Of a stretch of DNA of 64,000 nucleotides, positions 27,689-36,445 are shown one piece after another. The notes below the pieces were generated by a model, which was not told the origin of the DNA, searched no databases, and saw only the letters and a list, made by a program, of their open reading frames with translations. The DNA is from Candidatus Brachythrix odensensis (GTDB lineage: Bacteria > Chloroflexota > Anaerolineae > J036 > Brachytrichaceae), in assembly GCA_016714465.1 (NCBI GenBank), contig JADKDT010000002.1, positions 248,001-312,000 on the forward strand, read 5' to 3'. Both the position numbers and the translations under genes were made by a program. How positions within the stretch are numbered: position 1 is the stretch's first letter; every line of letters starts with the position of its first letter.

Positions 27689-29482
27689 TTACCACCGCCA
27701 CCGATAATCATTCCCCGCCACCGTGGCCCGGAAATCCTCCTGCACGCCGGATTGGCGCAGGATCGAGTACTGCCCGTCACTCCCGCCGCCGACGATCCAG
27801 CGATACAAGAGCAGCGCCCGGATTTGCTGGGCGTGCGGCTGTTGGTTCCAGCGCTGGATTTCGGCATAGGCGGCCTGGGTCCAGCCGTTCCGCCCGCCCG
27901 ACCAGGCCGGCTCGGTTCCGGTCGGGGTGGCGTTGGTCTCGGTGATGAAGACCGGCTTGTTCCGCCAGCGGGCCGGAATTGCGTCCAGGAAGGTCGTGTA
28001 GCAGCGGAAATGATAGTACTGCCAGCGCAACGGATCGTCGCCAAACGGATCCAGACTCGACACCAGCGAGGCTGACCCGCCCTGGGTGTAGGCGTGCAGG
28101 GCGAAGCCGTCCACATCGTCGAGCCCGGCCAGCATGCGCTTGAACCAGTCCAGGCTGCTCCCCGCCCGGGCATTGTAGGGATCGACCGCGCCCGGGATCA
28201 CCAGGTGGCGCGGGCTGACCGACTTGATGGCGGCTCGGACCCGATTGAAGCACTCGGCATAACGTTCAGGGGTGATGGCGTCGCCGACGTTGTTGCCCGG
28301 GTTGGTCTCATCCTGGTTGGGCCACTCGCGCGGGTTGTTCATCTCGTTGCCGATGATCCACAGATGACAACCCTTTGAGTTTCGGACCCAGTTGGCGCAG
28401 CGCTCGGCGAACGCTGTGTATTGCCCTGTCACCGGGATCGTGCCGCTCCCGCCGTAGTCGTTGTTCAGCCGAACGATCACACCCCAATCTCGGTTTGCCC
28501 AATCCGCGTAGGCGGCGCTGCCCGCGCCGTTGGTCACCTCGGTGAAGAGCACCCACCCCGCCCGCCCGTTGGCGTGCAGGCCCGCGTCATAAGGATCGTG
28601 CATGCCGAACAGCCAGGCGCTCTCGCCCACCGGAACCCGCGCATTGTCGGCGGCCGTGCGCCGATCGAGGGCCGGGATGGAGAGAGCCTCCGCGCCGACA
28701 TACGCGGACTTAAAGGCATAGCTCGTTACCCGCACAAAGGCGCCCGTCGCGCCCACCCGCGATGGCCAGTCGGCTTCATCCGTTACGCGCAGCGGGGTGC
28801 CCGCCGCAACCCGCCAGAGTTCCGATGAGCGTGGGTCCGGGGCGGACCGTAGAACAGCCTCGACATTGGCGACCACCACGCCTTGCGCGACGAGCTCGGG
28901 CGGAACATCAATCCGGATCCGGGTGTACCACGCGGCCACATAGCCTTCACGGCCCTGCCCGTCCCGCACCCGCAGCCATTGGCCGTTCACACCCACTCGA
29001 GCGTTGACCTCGGCGGCCGCGTCCAGTGCTTGCAACTCCGAACCGGCCGGCAACAATGTCAGCACGTCGCCGCCAGCATTCGGCGCATCCCGCAGGCGCA
29101 GGCCGCCGCTCGAGGTCACATCGCCATTGACGACGAGACGGATGACATCCTTGTTGGCAAAGACGGCGTCTGTGCGCCGGACATAGACGGCGCTGACGTA
29201 ACCCTGCGCGCCCGCCTGATCCAGCACCTGGATCCACCCACCCGCTTGCCCGATCTTGCCCAACGCAGCGACGCCGTCCTCGATCACTTTCAGCAGCGCC
29301 CCAGGCGGCAGGACCTTGAGGATGTTGCCCTGGCGCCGGGCGGGGTCGCCGCGCAGGTTCAGGCCCGCAACGGCCCCGGCGTTGTCGACAACCAGGAACA
29401 GCCCGCTGACGGGCGCGCCGTCGCGGGCCAGCACCGGCGACGAGCGTCGAGGAATCGAGCGTTTGCGCGCGCGCTTGACCAT
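27689..29482 (-). CDS. SH3-domain and glycoside-hydrolase-like protein
   Basis: A 597-aa protein. The N-terminal half has about three bacterial SH3-like modules (LNLRGDPARRQGNILKVLPPG, LRLRDAPNAGGDVLTLLPAG, and a VLRSAPDPRSSELWRVAAGTP copy). The C-terminal half is a TIM-barrel glycosidase-like domain: LWIIGNEMNNPREWP has the acid/base Glu position and KPVFITETNATPTG the nucleophile Glu position of clan GH-A. No signal peptide is visible. The ATG at 29482 is supported by a TACAAT hexamer 6 nt upstream; a GTG at 29545 would add 21 residues. Confidence 0.8.
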   Translation of the reverse strand: MVKRARKRSIPRRSSPVLARDGAPVSGLFLVVDNAGAVAGLNLRGDPARRQGNILKVLPPGALLKVIEDGVAALGKIGQAGGWIQVLDQAGAQGYVSAVYVRRTDAVFANKDVIRLVVNGDVTSSGGLRLRDAPNAGGDVLTLLPAGSELQALDAAAEVNARVGVNGQWLRVRDGQGREGYVAAWYTRIRIDVPPELVAQGVVVANVEAVLRSAPDPRSSELWRVAAGTPLRVTDEADWPSRVGATGAFVRVTSYAFKSAYVGAEALSIPALDRRTAADNARVPVGESAWLFGMHDPYDAGLHANGRAGWVLFTEVTNGAGSAAYADWANRDWGVIVRLNNDYGGSGTIPVTGQYTAFAERCANWVRNSKGCHLWIIGNEMNNPREWPNQDETNPGNNVGDAITPERYAECFNRVRAAIKSVSPRHLVIPGAVDPYNARAGSSLDWFKRMLAGLDDVDGFALHAYTQGGSASLVSSLDPFGDDPLRWQYYHFRCYTTFLDAIPARWRNKPVFITETNATPTGTEPAWSGGRNGWTQAAYAEIQRWNQQPHAQQIRALLLYRWIVGGGSDGQYSILRQSGVQEDFRATVAGNDYRWRW

Positions 29483-29488
29483 CGGCGC

Positions 29489-29494
29489 ATTGTA
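29489..29494 (-). promoter_or_regulatory. -10-like hexamer (TACAAT) for the SH3/glycosidase gene
   Basis: On the minus strand TACAAT, then GCGCCG, then the ATG at 29482. No ribosome-binding site lies between, so a leaderless mRNA is likely. Confidence 0.45.
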
Positions 29495-29651
29495 TGCGCT
29501 GGCGGGCCGATCGACATCCAGGACGACCCGCCCGTCAGGCGACACAAGGTTGTAGAACGGCGCGTATTACCACCCGCCGCACGAAACCGACGGAAGCTCG
29601 CCAACCGAGCGGCGGAGACATGCAAAGGTATCGAAGCCGATGGCCGTCCTG

Positions 29652-30026
29652 CTACTCGTCCCTGCGTGGATCCTCGACCAATTCCAGGCTATTCCCGTCA
29701 GGGTCGAAGAAGAAACAGATTCGAACATCCTCAAAGTTGGCTGGGGCGCTCTTAATCTTCACCCCACGTGCGACCAGTTCGGCATGGGCGGAATCGACAT
29801 CCGCCACATGCAGGGCGATATGGTGGATCGGCCCGGTTTCAAGCCGGCCAGGCGCAGTCTCGCGCCCGATCAGCTCGATGGTTGTGCTGCCAATGTCGAT
29901 GAAGATGATGGTGCGGGGATCCCAGCGTTTGGTGACCTTCAGGCCAAGCGTGCCCGTGTAGAACTGCTCCATCGCGGCAAAGTTCTGGGTGAAGATGGCG
30001 ACATGGTGAGTGGCCTTGAGTTTCAT
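29652..30026 (-). CDS. VOC-family (glyoxalase/dioxygenase-like) metalloprotein
   Basis: A 124-aa protein with two beta-alpha-beta-beta-beta modules. Metal-ligand-like positions are seen in ATHHVAIFTQN, STTIELIGRE, IHHIALHVADVD and NSLELVEDP. This pattern suits a glyoxalase I, methylmalonyl-CoA epimerase or lyase-type activity, but the sequence does not fix which. The start ATG 30026 gives the normal N-terminal strand. It follows the aldolase gene by 23 nt in the same direction. Confidence 0.83.
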   Translation of the reverse strand: MKLKATHHVAIFTQNFAAMEQFYTGTLGLKVTKRWDPRTIIFIDIGSTTIELIGRETAPGRLETGPIHHIALHVADVDSAHAELVARGVKIKSAPANFEDVRICFFFDPDGNSLELVEDPRRDE

Positions 30027-30049
30027 TGCTGCGCTCCGCGCCGACTGCC

Positions 30050-30829
30050 CTACACGCCCGCGGCGTCGAGTTCCTTGCTGCACGTATCAAGCACGCGCAT
30101 GAGCGCGAAGTCGCCGCCCCAGGGCAGGATCTGCGCGCCCATGGCCTGGTAGCGCTTGAGCGCGTCAAGCGATCCAACCGCCAGGCCCCACACTTTGTTG
30201 TGCTTCTTACAGGCCGCGGCCACGATCTCGACGGCCTTGTCCCAGGTCATCGTGCTGCCAGCCGGAGCATGTTTCAGGCGCAACGTGAGATCACCTGGCC
30301 CGATAAATAGACCGTCGATGCCCTCGATCGAGGCAATGGCCTCGGCGTTGTCAACCGCCTCAAGTGTTTCGATCTGGGGCAGGATGAAAGTCTCGCGGTT
30401 GGCATCCGCGGGGAAGTCCATCCCGGGGCCCCACGACGCAACGCCGAAGTCCGCATCCAGGCCCGCGCCATCAATCCCGCGATTGCCGATGGGCGGGAAC
30501 TTGGCCGCCAGGACGAGATCGCGCGCAAGCTCGGGCGTCGAAATGAGTGGCACCAGAAAGCCAGCCGCGCCATCTTCGAGGTAGCGATAAAGCTTCGTGC
30601 GCTCCAAGGTGGGCGGACGAACCATGCAGTCGATGTCAGAGGCGTGGCACAAGGCCAGGATGGTCTGCACTTCCCGTTCGCTCATGGCCCGGTGCTCCAG
30701 ATCCAGCCAGATGCCGTCAAAGCGGTACTGGGCCGCGTAGCGAACATAGAACGGCAGGAAATGGCCGAGCGAACATACCCGGGCGAAACGCCCACTGCGG
30801 AACTTCTCCAGCATCTTGCTTTTGCGCAT
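30050..30829 (-). CDS. HpcH/HpaI-family class II aldolase
   Basis: Pyruvate-dependent class II aldolase type that cleaves 4-hydroxy-2-oxo acids. The 259-aa protein has GIWLDLEHRAMSEREVQ, the Arg in MVRPP, GAAGFLVPLIST, metal and substrate residues in ILPQIETLEAVDNAEAI, and GIDGLFIGPGDLTL. An AGGAGA ribosome site precedes the ATG. Probably cotranscribed with the VOC gene. The exact oxo-acid is unknown. Confidence 0.88.
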   Translation of the reverse strand: MRKSKMLEKFRSGRFARVCSLGHFLPFYVRYAAQYRFDGIWLDLEHRAMSEREVQTILALCHASDIDCMVRPPTLERTKLYRYLEDGAAGFLVPLISTPELARDLVLAAKFPPIGNRGIDGAGLDADFGVASWGPGMDFPADANRETFILPQIETLEAVDNAEAIASIEGIDGLFIGPGDLTLRLKHAPAGSTMTWDKAVEIVAAACKKHNKVWGLAVGSLDALKRYQAMGAQILPWGGDFALMRVLDTCSKELDAAGV

Positions 30830-30959
30830 CGTGTGTCTCCTGTTTGTTGATTCCATTCGCAGGCCAAAGCCTCTTTGGTGACAGGTAGATGTTAATCGAG
30901 GTGGCCGCTTTCGCCGATCGCGGCGTGTGCCATGGCGAACCACCTCGACGCGTCAAAGG

Positions 30960-31026
30960 AAAAGAAGGTGGCGAGACCACAATCCCAGCGCTCCGCGCTG
31001 GGATTGTGGTCTCGCCACCTTCTTTT
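30960..31026. repeat. Perfect 32-bp inverted repeat, TCC loop (tRNA-Lys terminator region)
   Basis: One of the longest perfect palindromes in the window: 32-nt arms ending in AAAAGAAGG/CCTTCTTTT around CCCAGCGC-TCC-GCGCTGGG. It starts 9 nt downstream of tRNA-Lys on the minus strand and ends in a T-run in that direction, so it can serve as its terminator. The outer arm shares GGCGAGACCAC with other copies. Confidence 0.9.
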
Positions 31027-31035
31027 TGAGGAATA

Positions 31036-31108
31036 TGAGCCGCGAAGGACTTGAACCTTCAACCGATTGATTAAGAGTCAATTGCTCTGCCAATTGAGCT
31101 AGCGGCCC
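31036..31108 (-). tRNA. tRNA-Lys (anticodon CTT)
   Basis: A 73-nt cloverleaf on the minus strand. The acceptor GGGCCGC pairs with GCGGCTC (one G-U), the D arm is GCTCAATTGGCAGAGC, the anticodon arm TTGACTCTTAATCAA gives CTT, and the T arm contains GGTTCAAGTCC. The discriminator is A and CCA is not encoded. Confidence 0.94.
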
Positions 31109-31243
31109 GTAACGAATCCTGATTATATCCGATGCCGCCGACCTGTCAAGAAAATGACGACCCCGCGCTGGCGCCCCCTGAATGCGGCGATACTCGGGGC
31201 AATCTGACCCGTCACAATTCCAAGCACACAGAGGCTGTCCAAG

Positions 31244-32131
31244 ATGAAACTCGTCACCTACCAAACATCCCAGTCGCCCGCCCGGGTCGGCGCCCTGCAC
31301 GGCGAGACCGTCGTTGACCTGGCCGCCGCCCACGCCGCCACCGGTGGGCACTCCTCCTTCCCCACCACCCTGCAGTCCCTGCTCGAGGCCGGCGACGCCG
31401 GCATGGCGCTTGCCCGCGAAGCGCTCGCGTTTGCAGTGCGGCATCCGGACAAATATGCCGCGCCGGTCAACACCACAACGCTGCTCGCCCCCCTCCCCCG
31501 CCCAGGCAAGATCATTTGCCTTGGGCGCAACTACGCCGCCCATGCCAAGGAAGGCGGGGCTGAGGTCCTCGAATACCCCATCCTCTTCTTCAAGCCCGCC
31601 ACCTCGGTCATCGGCCCGGGCGCAGCCATCGTCGTCCCGTCCGCCACCACCAAACCAGACTATGAGGCCGAGCTCGCCGTCGTGATCGGGCGGACCTGCA
31701 AGGATGTAGATGAAGCCCATGCGTTGGAATATGTGGCCGGCTACACCTGTGCCAACGACGTCAGCGCCCGCGACCTGCAGAAGCGCACCCACCAGTGGGA
31801 TCAGGGCAAGATGCTCGACACCTTTTGCCCGCTCGGCCCGGCCCTGGTCACCGCCGACGAGATTCCCGATCCGGGCCAGCTCGATATCAAGTCGATCCTC
31901 AACGGCGAAGTCATGCAGCACAGCACGACCGCCCTGATGATCTTCTCGGTTCCGTTCACGATCAGCTACATCTCGAAGATCGCCACGCTCGAGGCGGGCG
32001 ACATCATCCTGACCGGAACACCCGATGGCGTGGGCCAGGCCCGCAACCCGCCCGTCTTTCTGCAGAACGGAGACACGATCACGATTGAAGTCGAGAAGGT
32101 CGGGACGTTGACCAATCGCGTTACCCGCTAG
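31244..32131 (+). CDS. Fumarylacetoacetate hydrolase (FAH) family protein
   Basis: FAH-fold enzymes hydrolyse, isomerise or decarboxylate 2-oxo acids or acylpyruvates. The 295-aa protein has the IICLGRNYAAHAKEGG motif, the metal-site stretch KPDYEAELAVVIGR (E and E ligands), the NDVSARDLQ motif with WDQGKMLDTFCPLGP, and the C-terminal GDIILTGTPDGVGQ. Both length and motifs match bacterial 2-hydroxyhepta-2,4-diene-dioate isomerase-like proteins. It stands alone, convergent with an SDR gene. Confidence 0.9.
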   Translation: MKLVTYQTSQSPARVGALHGETVVDLAAAHAATGGHSSFPTTLQSLLEAGDAGMALAREALAFAVRHPDKYAAPVNTTTLLAPLPRPGKIICLGRNYAAHAKEGGAEVLEYPILFFKPATSVIGPGAAIVVPSATTKPDYEAELAVVIGRTCKDVDEAHALEYVAGYTCANDVSARDLQKRTHQWDQGKMLDTFCPLGPALVTADEIPDPGQLDIKSILNGEVMQHSTTALMIFSVPFTISYISKIATLEAGDIILTGTPDGVGQARNPPVFLQNGDTITIEVEKVGTLTNRVTR

Positions 32132-32138
32132 GGATTTC

Positions 32139-32185
32139 TCCGAAAGCGATATGCCCCGGCTTTGCCGGGGCATATCGGTTTCGGA
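32139..32185. repeat. 22-bp inverted repeat (one mismatch), TTT loop
   Basis: Arms starting TCCGAAAGCGATATGCCCC around CCCCGGC-TTT-GCCGGGG. It lies between the convergent ends of the FAH and SDR genes, so it may terminate both. The outer GAAAGCGATAT box resembles the copy at 57710. Confidence 0.88.
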
Positions 32186-32201
32186 ATTGTCCGCCGGAGG
32201 G

Positions 32202-33026
32202 TCACACCCCGGCAAACGCCGAGAATCCGCCGTCGACCGCCACCACGATCCCGGTGACAAAGGCGGCGGCGGGCGAGAGCAGCCACAGCGCGGCGCCAGC
32301 CAGGTCTTCCGGCTTGCCGAAACGCCCGGCCGGGGTGTGCTCGATGATCGCGCGTCCGCGCGAGGTGAGTTCGCCCGTTGCGGCATCGATGAGCAGGGCC
32401 CGGTTCTGTTCGCCAACAAAGAATCCGGGGGCCAGGGCATTGACCCGAATGTTGGGCGAATAGGTTTTGGCCATGTGCACGGCCAGCCAGTGGGTGAAAT
32501 TGCTCACCCCGGCTTTGGCCGCCGAATAGCCGATGGTGCGGGTGAGCGGCTTCAACGCCGCAAGCGAGGAGTAATTCAGGATCGCCCCTTCGCCCTGGTC
32601 GGCCATCTGCCGGCCGAAGACCTGGCACGGCAGCACGGTACCCATCAGATTGAGGTCGAAGACCTGCCGGAGCGCCTCCTCGGGCAGGTCAAAGAAGCTG
32701 CGCTCGGCGCTCGTCGTCGCGCCGGGCATATTGCCTCCGGCCGCGTTCACCAGTCCGTGCACCGGCCCAAAGCGCGCCTTCACAGCCGCCAGCGCCGCCG
32801 TCAGATCATCGCGCCGAGTGACATCAGCCGCCACACCCATGGCCCGCGCACCCAGACGCTCGGCGGCGGTTTGAACCGCGCCAGAGTTGCGGCCAAGCAG
32901 GATGACATTCGCGCCGCAACCATACAGCGCACCAGCCGCCACACCGCCCAACACACCGGCGCCGCCAGTAACCACGAAAGTTTTGCCCGTGAAATCGTAC
33001 AACCGGGCGAGTTCATGTGTATCCAT
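32202..33026 (-). CDS. SDR-family oxidoreductase, possibly D-mannonate/fructuronate type
   Basis: A 274-aa classical SDR. It has the cofactor motif TGGAGVLGG, the HGLVNAAGGNMPGATTS segment, active-site Ser in LNYSSLAALKPL and the intact YSAAK motif. The NAAGGNMPGAT stretch resembles SDRs annotated as D-mannonate oxidoreductase (YjmF-like), but that assignment is tentative. The C-terminus AVDGGFSAFAGV is normal. A TAGAAT hexamer about 40 nt upstream (33066-33071) may be its -10 box. Confidence 0.88.
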   Translation of the reverse strand: MDTHELARLYDFTGKTFVVTGGAGVLGGVAAGALYGCGANVILLGRNSGAVQTAAERLGARAMGVAADVTRRDDLTAALAAVKARFGPVHGLVNAAGGNMPGATTSAERSFFDLPEEALRQVFDLNLMGTVLPCQVFGRQMADQGEGAILNYSSLAALKPLTRTIGYSAAKAGVSNFTHWLAVHMAKTYSPNIRVNALAPGFFVGEQNRALLIDAATGELTSRGRAIIEHTPAGRFGKPEDLAGAALWLLSPAAAFVTGIVVAVDGGFSAFAGV

Positions 33027-33074
33027 CGATTTGGCCCCTCAACACTTAGGTAATTGCTCAGCCCATTCTATAGA

Positions 33075-33190
33075 ATCGGCGCAAATCTGCGTAATCTGTG
33101 GATAGATCCCCGTGACACCCAGCACGGCGCCAGGCATCATATGGGCTTCATCTCGGGATTTGTCCACAGATTGCGCAAATTTGCGCCGAT
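33075..33190. repeat. Inverted repeat with 30-nt arms containing AATCTGTGGA words
   Basis: The left arm (33075-33104) and right arm (33161-33190) match at 27 of 30 positions with a 56-nt loop. Each arm contains ATCGGCGCAAAT and AATCTGTGGA. It lies upstream of the SDR and downstream of the M20 peptidase, both leftward. It is distinct from the GC-core palindromes and may be a small MITE-like element. Confidence 0.65.
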
Positions 33191-33222
33191 GGCTTTTATC
33201 AAGATTGCCTGAACGGTGCTGG

Positions 33223-34346
33223 TTAGGCTTGTCGCCCAAGAAAGCGCAGCGCGGTGCCCTCGACCACCCTGCACGTAACCGGGATGCTTGTCAAGTCGAC
33301 CCACTCCTGGCATTGGTGAAAGTTGCCGCCTCGAGGACCATGGCAGATGCACGGGATGCCGCCTTCGCCGCTGAAGACGTTTGCGTCGGTGATCCCGCCA
33401 CCGTAGTACAGATTGGGGGCCCCGCCGCGCTCGGCGGCGTAGCTTGCGGCAAACGCTTGAGTGAAGGGATGCTCCGGCTCGTCGAACGCCCACGGCGCGT
33501 AGTACGGCTCATCGGTGGCGAACTCGAAACGCGCCGGCGACTTCAGAGAATCGGCATAGGCCCGCATCCCGGCCAGCACGCTTTCGCGAGTCTCGCCGGG
33601 AACCGTCAAACGGGTGACCAGCACCCGGGCCGTCTCGGGCAGCGTTATCACATACAGCTCGCTGCCGGCGTGAATGCTGAGCACCGTCTGCGATGCGGGC
33701 ATTTTGTCGTGTTTGAGCGCCGGAACCGCGTCGCACACGCCCGCCGCAAAACGGGCCGCCTCGATCCCGGCGTTGATGCCCTGCCACGGCGTGAATCCGT
33801 GCGCCGCCTTGCCCGTCACGTCGGCCCGAATCAGAACCTTGCCCGGCGCGCCGATCGCCCCGCCCTCGAAGTACGGCTCGGTGACGATGCAGGCGTCGGC
33901 CTTTGCACCGCTCGCGTGCAGGGCCCGCGCGCCAAGGGAGAGCGCTTCTTCGTCCGTGACGCAACTGAAGATGAGCGTGCCGCGCCACGCGCTGAGGTCG
34001 CGGGCCAGCGCGCGGGCGACGAGCATGTTGACGACCACCCCGCTCTTCATGTCGGCGGCGCCCAGACCGTAGAACAGGTCGCCTTCGCGCCAGCCCTGCC
34101 CTAGGTCCTGCAGCCAGCCCTGGGCAGCCAGGACCGTGTCCATGTGCCCATTCAGGAGTAAGGTCGGCCGGGGCCGTTCTCAATGGTCGCTATCACGTTC
34201 GGCTGGCCATTGCGGGTCGTCTGATACGTGACCGGCATGCCATTGGCCTCGAGCCACCCCGCGCAGACGTGTTGGGCGGCGGCCTCTTCGCCAGGGTAGC
34301 TGCGCACGGCAACGAGGGATCTCAGGGCAATTCGCAAGGGACTCAT
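33223..34346 (-). CDS. M20-family metallopeptidase (ArgE/DapE/CPG2-like), frameshifted
   Basis: Dinuclear zinc exopeptidase or deacylase. The N-terminal part is MSPLRIALRSLVAVRSYPGEE to IATIENGPG. A frame break near 34155 leads to TLLLNGHMDTV with the first His and Asp ligands, then GLGAADMKSG (bridging Asp), the TDEEA catalytic Glu pair, and the late His in HGPRGGNFHQ. About 374 aa when joined, normal for M20. One base within the GGCCCCGGCC run explains the break. Substrate unknown. Confidence 0.85.
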
Positions 34347-34427
34347 CCAGTTCGGCCGAGTCTCAGGTTTGGTGCGGACAGCGCGCATGATTCTGCCGTC
34401 TGGGCTCCGCCAACCCCGGTAGTTTCG

Positions 34428-34458
34428 CCCCCCCCCCGCCCCCCCCCCCCCCCCCCCC
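34428..34458. repeat. Homopolymeric cytosine tract (C10-G-C20)
   Basis: Ten C, one G and twenty C in a row, between the divergent starts of the M20 peptidase and the AhpD-like gene. Either an assembly artefact of a G/C run or a genuine slippage-prone promoter tract. Confidence 0.8.
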
Positions 34459-34508
34459 GCCGTTTGCGCTGGTGAGACGGAAGCGCCCCGCCGCGGCCGG
34501 CGCCATGC

Positions 34509-34514
34509 GACAAT
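34509..34514 (+). promoter_or_regulatory. -10-like hexamer (GACAAT) for the AhpD-like gene
   Basis: GACAAT is followed by 5 nt and then the ATG at 34520, with no Shine-Dalgarno. The poly-C tract lies about 50 nt upstream. Confidence 0.35.
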
Positions 34515-34519
34515 TTCGC

Positions 34520-35089
34520 ATGGCAAGAGTCCCCTACATCCCGCCCGAAGGCATCAGCCCCGAGCTTCGGCACATTCTGACGCCGCCGACAAACCTCAAG
34601 ATGGCGGTGGCCAACAACCCCACCGCGTTGGACGTGTTTTTCTCCCGGATCGGGAAGTGGCTCGGCACGGAGTCGACGATTGACGCCCGCTTGCGCGAAC
34701 TGGCCATCGTGCAGGTCGCCTACGTCACCGCCAACGCCTACGAGTTCAGTTGGCATCTGCGTGGTGCGTTGCGGGTCGGCGCCACGGATCAGGACATCGA
34801 CGCGCTCATGGCCGAAACGAATGGCGAGACAACCTCGCTGCCCGCGCTCGATCGGGCCGTCCTCCAGGCCGCCCGCGACATCACGCTTGAGCTCGCGCTC
34901 TCCGACGAACTCTGGGAGCTGCTGGAGCAGCACCTCGGCCGGGAACGTCTGCTCGAGCTGATCCTGGCGATCACCTATTACAACCACGTGTGTCGCGTCG
35001 CCGCCGTGCTAAAGCTGGATATCGACGAGCATGTCAAACTGCCGATGGAACGCTATCCCCCGCCGCAGCGCATCGGCGCCTGGCGCTAA
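34520..35089 (+). CDS. Carboxymuconolactone decarboxylase / AhpD-like protein
   Basis: A 189-aa all-helical protein. It has LRELAIVQVAYVTANAYEFSWHLRGALRVGATDQDI, the CMD signature with the conserved His, but the CxxC seen in AhpD peroxidase reductases is absent. LILAITYYNHVCRVAAVL is the second family block. Many such proteins act near aromatic or oxo-acid catabolism genes. Exact activity unknown. The ATG at 34520 is preferred over 34505 because of the hexamer upstream. Confidence 0.85.
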   Translation: MARVPYIPPEGISPELRHILTPPTNLKMAVANNPTALDVFFSRIGKWLGTESTIDARLRELAIVQVAYVTANAYEFSWHLRGALRVGATDQDIDALMAETNGETTSLPALDRAVLQAARDITLELALSDELWELLEQHLGRERLLELILAITYYNHVCRVAAVLKLDIDEHVKLPMERYPPPQRIGAWR

Positions 35090-35092
35090 GTA

Positions 35093-35160
35093 TTCAGAGC
35101 AGATTTCCGATATCACCCGCCCGGCTGACGCCGCGGCGGGCCAGAGATATCGCCTCTGAA
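35093..35160. repeat. Imperfect hairpin flanked by TTCAGAG/CTCTGAA
   Basis: TTCAGAG at 35093 and CTCTGAA ending at 35160 pair, and inside them two GATATC words and a CCCGCC/GGCGGG core are placed symmetrically. It looks like a decayed member of the long palindrome family. It lies between two rightward genes. Confidence 0.5.
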
Positions 35161-35203
35161 CCGACGACTTTGTCTGGCCAGTCTCGGTGAGATCTGCAAT
35201 AGA

Positions 35204-36294
35204 TTGACGACAAACCCAGCCACAGCGTCGGGTGAACTCCGCGGCGTTTTCGATCAGGTATTCACGGCGCAGGACTTCGCGCTCGAGAGCGGACGTATTC
35301 TGCCGGAGCTGCGGATCGCCTACGAAACCTACGGCCGCCTGGCCCCGGGCCGGCGGAATGCCGTCCTTCTGACCCATGGCTACACCAGCAATCACCACAT
35401 GGTCGGGCGCGGCGGGTCGACCCTCGCCGAAGGCCTGTGGAACAGCCTGGTCGGACCCGGCAAGGCCGTCGACACCGATCGATACTTCGTCGTGTCTTCG
35501 AACATGCTCGGCTCCTCGTATGGCTCGACGGGCCCGGCCCACGCCAACCCGGAGACCGGCCGACCTTATGGCCCTGATTTCCCCGACATCTCACTGGTCG
35601 ACATCGTTACCGCCCAACGAGCGCTATTCCAGCACCTCGGGATTTCGCATCTGGTCGCGGTCATCGGGCCGTCGTATGGCGGGGTGCAGGCCTTCCAGTG
35701 GGCGGTGACCTTCCCCGGATTCATGGATGGCATCGTCCCCGTGACGGCTGGCATTAAGTCCAACGGCGGGGCCGGCCTGGCGGCGCTGATCGCCGAGCTC
35801 GAAGCGGACCCCCATTGGAATAACGGGCGCTACTACGACAACGGCGGGGTATTGGACACCTTACCCGCATTCGGGTCAGAACCCTGATCAGCTATGGCAT
35901 GCGCGAGCTTCTCGCCGCCGCCTTCCCTGACCCGGCCGCGCGCCAGGCCGAAATCGAGCGAGTGGCGCGCAGGTGGGCGGCTGAGTTTGACGCCAATTCA
36001 TTGATCGTCCTGGGCCGGGCCAGCGCCCGCTTCGATGTTGAGCAGGACTTGGCGCGGATCCGGTCCCGGGTGTTGTATGTCCTGTCCCGCACGGACCAGA
36101 TCTTCCCGCCGTCCCTCGCGCCCGTCGTCATGGGCAGGCTTCGGAATGCCGGTGTGCGGGCGGATTACATCGAGATCGACAGCGAACTTGGGCACGCCGC
36201 CCCGGGAGTCGATGGTGCGAAATGGGCGCCTCAGCTCGCGGCGTTCATGGCCCAACTTGGGCACGACGTCTCCCCGGCCGCTGACTCAAGGTAG
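35204..36294 (+). CDS. MetX-like alpha/beta-fold acyltransferase/hydrolase (frameshifted)
   Basis: Related to homoserine O-acetyltransferase. The first part has ELRIAYETYGRLAPG, LLTHGYTSNHH, the nucleophile elbow IGPSYGGVQAFQWA and TAGIKSNGG. A frame break near 35866 follows DNGGVLDTL; the other frame continues TRIRVRTLISYGM and holds the acid in YVLSRTDQIFP and the catalytic His in LGHAAP. About 363 aa when joined. The start is TTG 35204, with no clear ribosome site, so the N-terminus is uncertain. MetX identity is not certain; it could be another acyltransferase. Confidence 0.78.
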
Positions 36295-36329
36295 TCAACC
36301 CTTTGTCGCACGTCAATGGCCCATTGCAG

Positions 36330-36379
36330 GAGAACGGGAGAACGGGAGAGGTAAATTGCCTTCCCGTTCTCCCGTTCTC
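36330..36379. repeat. 18-bp inverted repeat of GAGAACGGGA units
   Basis: Left arm 36330-36347 is two copies of a GAGAACGGG unit; it pairs perfectly with 36362-36379. The loop contains GGTAAATTG. A close homologue is at 44306-44361 with the same arms and a GTAAATT loop. It lies between the MetX-like and SDR genes. Confidence 0.8.
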
Positions 36380-36431
36380 TGAACTGCATCTCATCCAGGA
36401 GGTACTCGCCTCCGAAAACGACCGTGTTGGC

Positions 36432-36437
36432 GATAAT
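36432..36437 (+). promoter_or_regulatory. -10-like hexamer (GATAAT) for the SDR gene
   Basis: GATAAT is followed by 8 nt and then the ATG at 36446. No Shine-Dalgarno is visible. Confidence 0.35.
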
Positions 36438-36445
36438 CGCCAGAT

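Noticed and set aside
33112..34104. 330-aa rightward frame opposite the M20 peptidase
   Set aside because: Antisense shadow; metal-ligand motifs of M20 are on the leftward strand.
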